64,000 bases of DNA from Mesocentrotus franciscanus (Eukaryota > Echinodermata > Echinoidea > Camarodonta > Strongylocentrotidae): the NCBI GenBank assembly GCA_037976565.1, contig CP137682.1, forward strand, positions 22,620,800 through 22,684,799. The letters run 5' to 3'. The notes below the pieces were generated by a model. The model worked only from the letters and a program-made list of their open reading frames with translations. It had not been told where the DNA came from and did no database searches. Of the stretch, positions 35,991 through 47,799 are shown piece by piece. How positions within the stretch are numbered: the stretch's first letter is position 1; the number at the start of each line of letters is the position of its first letter. Made by a program: the position numbers and the translations under genes.

Positions 35991-38955
35991 ATGGCTTTAA
36001 ATAATATTTTGAATGATCAAGTTTATACAGCCCAGAGTCAATATTACACTACAAATGAATTTAATTCAACTTTTAATTCAACGGGACCCAACAATAATCT
36101 TCACTGTTTTAGTTTATTAAACATTAATATTCGAAGCTTACAAAAGAATTTCGATAATTTTGAAGAATTTTTATCTATCTTAAACGCATTTCCATTTTCT
36201 TTAATAGGAATTACAGAAACCTGGTTACACTCAACTTCTCCTCCAATATTCAATATTGAGAATTATGAATTAGTTCATACAGACCGTAAAAATGGAAAGG
36301 GAGGAGGTGTCGCTTTTATACTCGTAATGATGTACAATGTAAAATAAGACATGATATTCAATTTGAAGAAATAGAAACATTATTTTTAGAAATTATTGAT
36401 GATAAACATAAGAATAAAATCGTTGGGGTTATGTATAGACCACCTAACAATGTAGCCGACACTTTTTTGGATAAGTTAGAATCATGCCTTGAATTCATTT
36501 CTAGAGAAAATAAAGATATATATATCATGGGAGACTTTAATATCGATATGTCCTTACCTTATACTGTTCTCGGCCAACGCTTTACTAATTTATTATCTTC
36601 ATTTTCTTTTAAACCTCTTATTAATAAACCAACTAGGATAACAAACGTAACACATACTATAATCGATAATATTTTCTCAAACGTATTAGATAATAATAAA
36701 CAGAATGGAATAATATACTATGATATTTCAGACCATTTACCCATATTTACGATATGTCCGAATGATAAACACAAAATTCCCAATAAAGAACATACAACAC
36801 GACGTAAAGAAACAAAGCGTAATCTAGAATCCTTTAAAATAGACTTGAGTCAAGAAGATTGGTATGATATTTATTTTGAAAGAGATGTGAACAGTTCATA
36901 TGAAAAATTCATAAACAAACTTCTTGGCCATTATGATAAAAATGTGCCCCTCACAAGAATTAAATCTAATAAAAAGAAAAGTAAACGACCATGGATTACT
37001 CAAGGTATACTTAAATCAATATCTACTCGAATTCGTTTATATAAAATATCACTTCGATCACCTACAAATAAAAATCAAAATAAATATAAAAAGTACCGTA
37101 ATAAATTGACTTCAATTATTCGTTTGTCACGTAAATTATACTATTGTAATAAAATTGAAAGTAATAAAGATAATAATCAATCATTATGGCAAACAATTAA
37201 TGACATTTTAGGGAAGAAAAAGGATACTCCAAATGATATTGAATTTAATGACAATGGGCATCACATTAAAGACCGAATGATGTTGCTGAGGCATTCAATA
37301 AATACTTTACTAATATTGGACCGGATTTAGCTTCTAAAATAATCAATGAAAAGAATGATTTTTTGAAATACTTAAATAAAAACGTTAATCAATCCTTATT
37401 TTTAATCCAACAAATGTTCAAGAGATTTTAGAAATTGTTCGTTCATTAAAATGCAGTAAATCTAGCGGCTATGATGAATTAAGTGTATCTTTATTACAAC
37501 AAATAATTCACTTCATAGCTTCCCCGTTATCACATATCTTTAACTTATCTCTTTCCCATGGGATTTTTCCCGACCAACTAAAAATTGCGAAAATAATTCC
37601 GATATACAAAAAGACGATCAGTCTAAAATTACAAACTACCGACCAATTTCTTTACTACCAAGCATTTCGAAAATATTAGAAAAAATAGTATATAAACGGT
37701 TATATTCTTTCTTAAATATGAATAACTTATTAATTCCTAATCAATATGGATTTAGAGAGAATCACTCTACTGATTATGCTATTCTGCAATTATGTGACAA
37801 AATAACTGATTCCCTCTCTAAAAAGAACACATTGTAGGCGTTTTCATGGACTTATCGAAGGCATTCGATACCATGGACCATCGTATATTAATTCATAAAT
37901 TAAAAGCATATGGCGTTAGAGGGATTGTACTTTCTTGGTTTGAAGACTATTTGCGTAATAGACAGCAATATGTTATTTTTAAATCTAAAACATCAAATAT
38001 TTCCACCGTAAAGTGCGGAGTACCACAAGGCTCTATCTTAGGTCCCTTACTTTTTTAGTATATATGAATGATATTGTTAATGCATCACCACTCTAACATA
38101 CGTTTTGTTTGCAGACGATACTAACGTATTTTATTCACATAAAGACTTAAGCATTCTTATTACAACCCTCAATTTAGAATTAAATAAATTATCATTTTGG
38201 TTCAAATCCAATAAACTCTCTCTAAATATTAATAAGACTAATTGTATTTATTTCAAAAACATACACTCTAAACATGTACTTCATTATAATATTTTTATAG
38301 ATGACATGCCCATAATCGAAAAAGAAGTTACAAAATTCTTAGGTGTAATGATTGATTCAAATCTAACTTGGAATAGTCATATTAACAACATTTGCATGTT
38401 AGTCTCGAGAGGCATAGGCATTTTATATAAATTAAAATATTATCTATCACAAAAGTCACTATTTATGCTATACAATTCTTTCATTTTGTCATACATATCT
38501 TATTGTAACATAGTATGGGGTAATAGTAATAAGATGAAAATTATGTTAATATATCGTCTCCAAAAAAAGCACTCCGTCTTTGTACACATTCACATTATTT
38601 AGCCCATACTGATCCAATATTTTATAAACTAAAAACATTACAAATCGCTGATATTCACATTTTTCACACTGCAATCTTTATGTATAAATTTTGGATAAAT
38701 ACCATACCTTTGGCATTTCGAAATATTTTTGTTTACAATAGTAATATACATTCATATCCTACACGACACTCATCCGACTTCCATTTAACTAACCCAAAAA
38801 TTATTATGGCCTATAAATCAATAAGACACCATGGCCCAGATATTTGGAATGATTTACCTGACAATATTAAACACTCTGCATCTCTTTGTTCATTCAAAGC
38901 CTCGATGAAAAAATATTTAATATCCAAGTATTCATTAACATTATTAGGGTCTTAA
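35991..38955 (+). CDS. LINE endonuclease-reverse transcriptase polyprotein (ORF with eight apparent -1 breaks)
   Basis: Drives target-primed reverse transcription of the LINE RNA. The N-terminal apurinic-like endonuclease shows LNINIRSLQKNFDN, GITETWL (catalytic Glu), MGDFNID and YDISDHLPIF. The RT shows NYRPISLLPS, DLSKAFDTMDH, GVPQGSILGPLLF, FADDTN (catalytic Asp pair) and FLGVMID. The C-terminus has PTRHSSDFHLTNPK and GPDIWNDLP. The frame breaks near 36314, 37276, 37402, 37608, 37820, 38051, 38093 and 38562, each needing one extra base, almost all in homopolymers. The span is 2965 nt, so eight missing bases give 2973 (990 codons plus stop), consistent with an intact ORF. No separate ORF1 is seen. 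The clade within CR1/L2/Daphne-like LINEs is unresolved. Confidence 0.85.
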
Positions 38956-39401
38956 CGGTTTTAATTGTTTGTTTAAAATAAATTAATTTTAGACGACCAG
39001 TCCATGATCAATACGAATCAAACACTTACTTCACCTGCACACACCCACTTGCACACACTTGCAATATTTTTCACTTTCTTTCCACTTTTTATTTAGATAC
39101 TTTCTGAAAAAAATATCTATACGTGACACATTATTATCCTAAATTATCCTATAACAGCGTCATGTACCCCCCTTTCCCGGCTGCTATCGATTCAAGCTTT
39201 TATGCTTATGATAGTTGGCCTCTGCATTTATTTTAATTCTTTGATTATATATGTTATATATGCATTTTTGTGTGTGTATTTCAGTTGTCACTTGATGAAA
39301 ATCAATTATATTATATACTATTATTGTTATTTAAATGTTTTGTATTTGATTTATTAATAAATGCAGAAACATCTGCTAAAAAAAAAAAAAAAAAAAAAAA
39401 A

Positions 39402-39441
39402 GAAGGGGGATATCAGTTNNNNNNNNNNNNNNNNNNNNNNN
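39402..39441. other. contig end and 23 N gap
   Basis: After the poly(A) come AGAAGGGGGATATCAGTT, matching the purine-rich repeat near 1000 (GAAGGGGAATATCAGTTGC), then 23 Ns (39419-39441). The contig therefore ends in a repeat, a likely site of mis-joining. Confidence 0.85.
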
Positions 39442-39454
39442 CCGATTCACAGTT
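39442..39454 (+). repeat. 13 bp direct repeat, right copy (CCGATTCACAGTT)
   Basis: Identical to 17520-17532, the last bases before the first gap. It includes the CAG acceptor of DIS3L2 exon 1. Confidence 0.8.
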
Positions 39455-39529
39455 GATTATCCGATTTTAAAAGACGCAATGAATCAGGGTCAGCTTTCCG
39501 GTGCAAGGCCCAAGAAACAATCTTTCAAG
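39453..39529 (+). CDS. DIS3L2: DIS3L2 exon 1 (first visible)
   Basis: Acceptor ATTCACAG|TT sits in the 13 bp repeat and donor AAG|GTATGT follows. The first ATG is 39479 (purine at -3), giving [17 protein letters not shown] in phase with exon 2. The frame is also open upstream (VDYPILKDA), so the true start may lie in an exon not identified. Confidence 0.75.
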
Positions 39530-42500
39530 GTATGTTTGAGTGTCGAAAGGAGTAAAAAAAATGTTCTACAATACATGCTCTGGCAATGTATGCTCTGCTG
39601 TAAATTTCGTACACGACACAAATAATCCCATTTAGCCTTGGACTAAACACTTTGACCAACCTTTATCCTTACCCTAGCCCTAACCCCCAAAGCTTAAGTA
39701 AACCCAACTTGCAAATATACAATATATGTTTATTGCACATCAATTAACAAAATACAGACTGGAGAATGGAAAAAAATCATTTAATTTTTTCAATGAGAGG
39801 AACAACTGGTTAAAATTTCATGGTATATTTTCTTCCTGTGGTCAAACCGAGACAAGATAAGATAATCAGATAATAATAATCAGATCTCGTTATCCAGTAT
39901 TGCTCTGTAGCTTCTCTTTCATCTACAGTGAAACATACTAGCAAACACCTGCATAGCAAGACCACTTGTCTATAAGACCTCTCTTCTGTTCTTTCTCAGT
40001 GCAAACCTATTTTTTGTAATTTCCCATATTTTGTTCTTCGTTGAGATCTGTACTTGAGTAATCTATACATTAAACAACCTATTCATCAAGACAGCATTTT
40101 GGGGGGTCTTTGTATACAGGTTTGATTGTATTTTGGGCAATCATTTTTCTTTAATTCTACCTTTTTGGCAGCATTTTGACAATTACTGGAAGGAGGAACG
40201 TGTGTCTAAACTTGTGAAACAGGGCAAGTGCGTGAAGGGAACGCTACGAATCAACCGCAAGAACTATGAGGAGGCGTTTCTTGACTCACCAGTAAGTATA
40301 AATTGTTCTTGACAAATAAACAATGACGCTTTTAGAATATTTTTTAAACGTTCTCCTTCTGGACAACCACATTTTTAGATGATTGTCATAATTGAACTTT
40401 CAGTGGTAAAAATATTGGCTTCAAATGAATGTTTTACGACATTGATAGATTGGGCATGTGCTATCTTCTATAGATATTGAACTTCATGATAGAAGTAAGT
40501 CTTTCTGTTTCTGGAAGAAAAATGTAGATCTTTATTTATCACTCTTAATTATTCGGCAAGATTTGTTTAGCATAAAGCACAGAAGGGGTCAGCAGGGAAC
40601 TCAATCTTGAGAGCAATGTGTGTGTAGTGCATAGTAGGGAAGCAGAATTTTATATATTTTTGTAGTTGTTTAGTTATCTACATACGATTTTTAAAGTTTC
40701 AGGTCATGATTGAACAGGAAGAGTATGATGACACCATATTTACACTGCTTGAAGAACTGGTTGCTGTTAATTGACACAATAATTTCAATAGGGTTAATAA
40801 TATTGTATACATTATAGTCACTGCTATGTTGTTCCTTTCACATCCACTGTAGTTTTTCGTAATTGAGGCATAGTGTATTTGATACGGCGTATTGGGAAGG
40901 GGGAAGGTTGCATTATTTTTGGTAGGTGAATTTATCTAGCAGAGGAATTGAAGGTTGTGACACTGTCAGGGGACTCATTCCAAATCTTGGATATTCTCTC
41001 AAGATTTCTCTCATGATACAAATCAAACTCTGTGTGTTCATTTAATCTCATGTATTCTCTCTGTTAGTGCTACTTAACGAAGTGGTGGTACTAATGGCTT
41101 TATCAAAGATGCTCAAGCTGGCAACAGAGCCATCCAAATCCTCCAGATTTTCAAAGAGTTCTCCCAAGATACCAAACAAACGAACTTTTGCATTTCAATT
41201 TCATTTATTCTCTCTGTTTTTGTTTACTCATAGGATGGTGGTGCTGATATCTTTATCAATGGTGTCCACGCCCGAAACAGAGCCCTTCAAGGTGATGTAG
41301 TAGCAGTCTACATCCTTGGAAAAGATCCACTGAAGGCAACCACGACTGGCATGGTCGTCTACATCTGTGAATCCAAGCATTCCAGAGTAGCCAGCGGAAA
41401 TCTAAAGCCTCCATCTAACCCGGTATACAAGATATTACTTATTACATATATCATATTATCGTTAATGATAGCGGCCATATTCCTGAAAGCTGCTGAACTG
41501 TCAGAAATGTCAGATTTGATATGCAAGTCATTATCATTCTGTGACTAATTCTGTTACGAAATGAAAAATTACAAAATAAAGATCACACGGTGTAAGTACT
41601 TTCTAATTTCATTTGATGACCAAATCATTATATTTTATTCATTTGTCACATAATTTACGCTAATTTATACAAAATTATACTAATATCCGCTCTTCACACT
41701 GCCCACTTACCCCACATCAACTCAAAACCGGGGGACTGTAGTTAAGTAGTTACAGCTTACACCTACTTCTGCTGATTCTTTCTTTAAAACCTTGATAAGT
41801 AAACATTGTTTTATTTATATTATCACCTGTTCTCATTGATTTTTATTTGATGTAGAGCAAATTAGGCAATATTTTATTAGGTTTTGCGCACTATAAGAAA
41901 CAATTATTATGTACATATCTGTATATATATATATATATATATATACAGATATGTAGGTTTTGCATGTTGGGCAAGTAAATCATTATTACGTGATTCACAA
42001 CCCTTGTGGTTCTTCTATTTGTAATTCCCAGAGAGCACCTGTTATGTTTGCTCAACTGACCACCGTGTCCCTCGGATCTACATCCCATGGAAGGAATGCC
42101 CAGTTAAGTTTTTCCAAAGACCACAGGACTTTACAGACACACTCTTCATTGCACAGATCATCGGTTGGCCACCCTTCTCACCATTTGCAAATGGGTAAGT
42201 AGTTACATCAGTTGGTAAAGAGACAATTAGTACTCCAAAATGTAAGAGTACCTTTACAATCAGACATCATGGCCCCGATGTATGGAACAGTTTAGCTATA
42301 ATAATTAAATCATGATCGACCCTTTATTCTTTTAAAGCGACACTAAAACGTCACATTATATCATCATACATAATCGTATCTCATTAAACTTCGTCTCTGA
42401 ATTCGAATATATTTTTAACTTATATATTAATTCTTAAAATACACTAGTATTGGATTATAAACATTACGTACCAGAACCCCATCCGCACTTGCACATGCAC

Positions 42501-45500
42501 TTTCACTGCACCCACTTGATCAATGTCGCGTGTACAATTATATAATTTAAAAGTTATGCCGCTAATTCTCCCGAGGCCGCCATCGATTTCAAGCTTACCG
42601 CTCATGATGGCGGTCTCCTGCGTTTTTTGTAATTTATATTTTTTCATTCAAAAATATTTGTGTTTGTATGCATCTTATTTAACAATGTACTGAAAAGTTT
42701 ATAATTATGTATAATGAAGAAATAATTGTTCATTTATGCATATGATTATGTACTATTTTGAAAACCCAGAACCAGAAACAAAACAAACAAACAAAGAAAC
42801 AGACATACTAAAGCTTTTTATCTTGCCCTCATGAAAATGCAAAAAAGGAACAGGAATCTAAATTTAGCATAAAGGATCTCCATGTAAAGTGTAGGTAAAG
42901 ATAAAAGGCTGTGATTGGCTGCCACATATCGTTCCATTACAAGCGCGTAGCCAGGATTTTATTTTAGGGGGGGCGGTAGTGAGCACGCGAAGCGTGCGAA
43001 TCACTTACAGAGCGCGCGAAGCGCGCTCCCTAGGGGTGGGTGCAGGGAGGGGGGAGTTTCCCCCCTCCCGCGCGAAGCGCGAAAGCTTTGACGTTTCATT
43101 AAATTATTAGAGAAAGAAGCCGATTCGTTGTACCGTTCTCGACTCTTAATCCTTGGCTGAATTCAGTTTTCCCCACCCACGCGAAGGAAGCTTTGACGTT
43201 TCATTAAATTATTGGAGAAAGAAGACGATTCGTTGTACCGTTCTCGACTCTTAATCCTTGTCTGAATTCAGTTCCCCCTCCCGCGCGAAGCGCGAAGCTT
43301 TGACGTTTCATTAAATTATTAGAGAAAGAAGCCGATTCGTGTACCGTTATCGGCTCTTAATCCTGTCTGAATTCAGTTTCCCTCACCCGCGCGAAGCGCG
43401 GAAGCTTTGATGTTTCATTAAATTATTAGAAAGAAGACGATTCGTTGTACCGTTCTCGACCCTTAATCCTTGTCTGAATTCAGCCCCCTCCCTCCGCGAA
43501 GCTGGGAGCTTTGACGTTTCATTAAATTGTTAGAGAAAGAAGACGATTCGTTGTACGTACGTTCTCGGCTCTTAATCCTTGTCTGAATTCAGTTTCCCCT
43601 CACCCGCGCGAAGCTGAAGCTATTTCATTATTTAGAGAAAGACGATTCGTTGTATACCGTTCTCGACTCTTAATCCTTCTCCCGCGCGAAGCGCGGAAGC
43701 TTATACGTTTCATTAAATTATAAGAGAAGATGACGATTCGTTGTACCTTGCTCCTTTTTCTTTCTACGTCCTCTTCCTTTTTTCTCTTCTCTTTCTCTTT
43801 TTTTTATTCTTTTGGCCGGCGTTTTGGGGGGGGGCGACCGCCCCACTGCCCCTGGCTACGCGCCTGTTCCATTATGCTATCTGTGTTATAGTCGATTCTC
43901 AGCATTCCTCCATATTGCTTTCACGTATATTTAAGATGAAGAATATGAATCTCTCTAGTTTTCTCTCATCCATTATTTAATTCTATGCTATTTAGGTTTA
44001 AAGTAGACATCTGGATATTCTAAAACAACAACAACAATCTTATGTAGATACCAACAATGGTGTAGTGGGAGTCTTTCAACATGTATCAAGGAGCCACTGG
44101 TATTGGGGGAGGCAATGTGGACTTACCTGGTGGAAGAAATGTTAATTAACCAGGCCACTGATTAGAGGAGGGTATGGGACAGGTCCTATTATCTCCTTTT
44201 TATATTCCCTTTCCATTTTATGGAGGGGGTCATACATTGTGCCCCCATAGTTACCTGTATTCCACTGCATTGCAATTATATATGAAATGAAAATACAAGC
44301 CTGTGGTGATAGAGCCCTGAACAGGCTATGTACCAATATGTTTTCTGTTTGGAGCCAGAAGGGCATTAACTCATATAGTCTAACACAGAGTTAATGCCCT
44401 TATGGCTCTGAAAAGATATAGAGACTTTTATGTATATTCCGTAAGTATTTATATAAGATAACAAGTAACCTGACTGTTCCCAATGAGTAATTTCCGCTGG
44501 TCACCCTTTTACTTTCTTAACCGCAGGCAATTAAAAAACAAATTGGACAGGCGGGTGAAGTAGAGGCCGAAACGACGGCTATGCTGATTGAGCATGGTAT
44601 CGACAGTTCTAAGTTTTCTGCTGAAGTAAGTCTATCTCACCCAGGGGCGGCGATCCCGGGGGACGGGGACACGTCCCCCCTCAATTCCCAGGGGATCGTC
44701 CCCGGAAAATTTGAAAAAGTGCACACAAAAAATGTATAGCAAATACTGACTATAAAGACCGCAATACACTTTTAGGCTCTGGAGGGCCCAAGAGTGCAGT
44801 GTTTAGACAAATAAAAATGCATAAATCTTCTAGCTCGGGAGCTTCGCTCCCTCGCATTATATCCTTCAAAATTTACATGTAAATATTGTAGGAATGTGAA
44901 ATGTGAAAAAAGTATATTGCTTGTTTTCTGTTATACTATAGTTTTGCTAAGGAATGTAATTATTTAATACAACAAAACTTTAAAAACCTGTGAAGGGGTA
45001 GTCACTTCCTTCACCTTCACCCCTCTCGTTCACTATGCTCCCTCGCACTGGCGTACTGATAGGGGGCTTGGGGGCAGTTGCCCCCTAATAAAATTCAGAC
45101 ATGGTGTATTTCTAGTTCGATACCAGTGATTTACAAATGTTGCTGAAATGGCATGATTTTTCCTGAGCTTCCGGGCTCTGCCCTGGACCTAAAGGGCCCT
45201 AAGGCGGCCCTCAGATGCTATCTGATCGTAAGTTAATGCCCAAAACCCTGAGATCCTGGGGCTCTGCCTGGACCGACTCCAATTAATGCCAGTGTCACAA
45301 ATAAGGTATCAAAATATGCTCATCTGACCGTAATTAAATGCCTAAAACCCCTGACGTTCCTGGGTCTCTTCCCCCTAGACCCCACCAAGGGCCCTAAGGC
45401 GGCCCTCGGATGCTTATCTGATCGTAATTTAATGCCCAAAACCCCTGAGATTCTGGGGGCTCTGTCCCCTGGACCCGACTCCAATTAATGCCAGTGTCAC

Positions 45501-46124
45501 AAATAAGGTATCAAAATATGCTCATCTGACCGTAATTAAATGCCTAAAACCCCTGAGCTTCCGGGCTCTCCCCTGGACCTGGGGCCCTAAGATAGGGGCC
45601 TGGATGCTCATCTGACCATAATTAAATGCCTGAACCTCCTGAGCTTCATTGGCTCCGCCCTTGTCCCCAAAGTTTTTGCCCGTCCTCGCATTTCGTCCCC
45701 CCTCCGGTCATGAAAAGAAATCGCCGCCCCTGATCTCACCACACGTAGAGGTGTTGTGGGCTAGTGGTTAAGGCTCTGGACTCTGAATCACAAAGTACAG
45801 GGTTCAAATCCCTGCCACATCACATACATCATTTGGCAAGACACTAACCTTTAACCCAATTAAAGCCCTACTCTTTCATTTTATCTTTGATATAACCGAA
45901 CCTAGACAAATTGTCGCTAGAACACTTGTACAGAAGAAAGGGCTTGACTATTTCCGCCCCATAAAGTATTTTTCAAATCTTGATCTGTATGAGACAGTGA
46001 CAGTTGAGTCATTTGCTTCTTGGGATCGACTCATCAAATACTCCACCTCTCTTTTGTAATATGTACTGTATTATACTAAAGTAGGCTTCCTTGATTTTAA
46101 TGTTCAGTCTCCTGTCCATTCAGG

Positions 46125-46179
<55 letters not shown>

Positions 46180-47746
46180 TTGTTTTTAAACTTCTGGCAA
46201 CTTTCTGTTGATCTTGCAGGTTCTTGAGGACCTTCCAAAGAGCACCCTTGGAGGATACCTGCGGAGGAGTTGTCACGGCGACGTGACCTGAGGTCGGAGT
46301 GCATCTTCACCATCGATCCAACCACAGCCAGAGATCTGGATGATGCTCTTCACTGTAAAGCTTTAGAAGATGGTGGGTATATGAAAGATGCATATTTCCT
46401 GTTCGACCCAGTGGGTTACGTTATCGGTCCTACACTTCATGGTTAGCTGTTACATGTTTAACCATATATGTAAAAAGGTCAGGCTATTTTGTGATGTCAC
46501 AGTTACTGCAGGGTTTTCTTGGGGGTATTCCACCTCCCATGTGATCCTAGCTTGGCAGTGACAAATAATCATCATCTTTTAGAACATCCTATAATGAATA
46601 GTGGAAGTGTCATATGAAATTTGATATCCTTATCTAACCGTATTGGAAGCATCACAAGTTAGCTATTCAGTTTTTTACATGTGACAATTCTGCATTGTGT
46701 ACAATACTGATGGTAAATTTACTGCTTTTCTGTGTGGTAAACAGACTAAGGATTAAACGGTAACAGTTGCAGCTAAATATTTTGACATAAATGCAGTGCT
46801 TATTAGAAGATCCGTGTATTATGACACATCGGTGAATATCCTTTTGAAAAACTATGTTTGATTGTATATCATACTCTTTTCCTTTTCTCTTCTGTACATA
46901 TAGGCATCTATGAAATGGGTGTTCACATTGCTGATGTGAGCTACTTTGTGAAAGAAGATACCAGTTTGGATAAGACAGCAAGTCACAGAGCTACTAGTGT
47001 TTATCTGGTCCAAAAGGTAAGTACAAAACTAGAACCTTTGCAATCTTGAGTGTTTGATTTCAAGAGGAATTGGTGCCTCACAAATCGTATATGTTATTTA
47101 TCTTATTAATCTCCTCATTCTGTTGATTGATTGATCGATTCGTTCATTCATTCGGTGATTGATGAATGAATGAATAATAATAAAGTCATTCATATAACTC
47201 TCTTACACATATTAAACAGTTTCACAGCGCCTCAAACGAATGAATGAATAAATAATAAATAATTTATTTATTTATTTATTCATTCATTCATACCTTAGGT
47301 ACAAACGAGACAATTCACAAACAGTAATGAGTCTTGTATTGAAGAGCTGGAATATTAAAGAAAATATTATGTTAAATTTTGAATGAATTACTTTTTTTTC
47401 TTCTTTGAATTAAACTACTACATGTACTACGTATCAGATTTTTCAAATAATCATGGTAATTTGATATTTGGTCCGATTTGATTTGGCCCAGTGCCCAAAC
47501 AGCCTTAAATCATTGAGCCTAACATGATGAGTTCGTCCATTATTTGTTTTTGTTCTCTAGTCATCTTGTCCACACAGAGTAAATGAAGTTAGATGAGGTG
47601 GACGGGGGGCAAGCAGGGGCGGATCCAGCCGGCGACAAGGAGGACCCAAATCTTGAGAAAAATTTTGCGCCGACTCGGCCGGCCGGTAAATAAGCGGAGG
47701 GGGGTGATGAAGAGGAGAACCACTAATTTTTTTTTCGACGCCGAAA

Positions 47747-47799
<53 letters not shown>

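Larger units (their letters stand above)
33299..39401 (+). mobile_element. full-length-looking non-LTR retrotransposon (CR1/L2-like)
   Basis: Order: tandem monomers (33299-35595), ~400 bp leader, one endonuclease-RT ORF (35991-38955), ~420 bp 3' UTR and poly(A) (39378-39401). A 5'-truncated relative with matching 3' UTR landmarks lies at 42236-42805. It follows the tandem array directly at about 33285, but array sequence does not resume after the poly(A), so its insertion site cannot be read. Confidence 0.85.

Noticed and set aside
17533..39441. Array plus LINE as a single mobile element with a 13 bp target duplication
   Set aside because: A satellite array and a LINE with its own poly(A) are unlikely to move together, and both edges are assembly gaps. 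Overlapping contig ends are simpler.
41067..41300. Single 77-codon frame spanning the exon 3 duplicate and exon 3
   Set aside because: It is out of frame with the DIS3L2 exon, whose reading frame and acceptor are clear.
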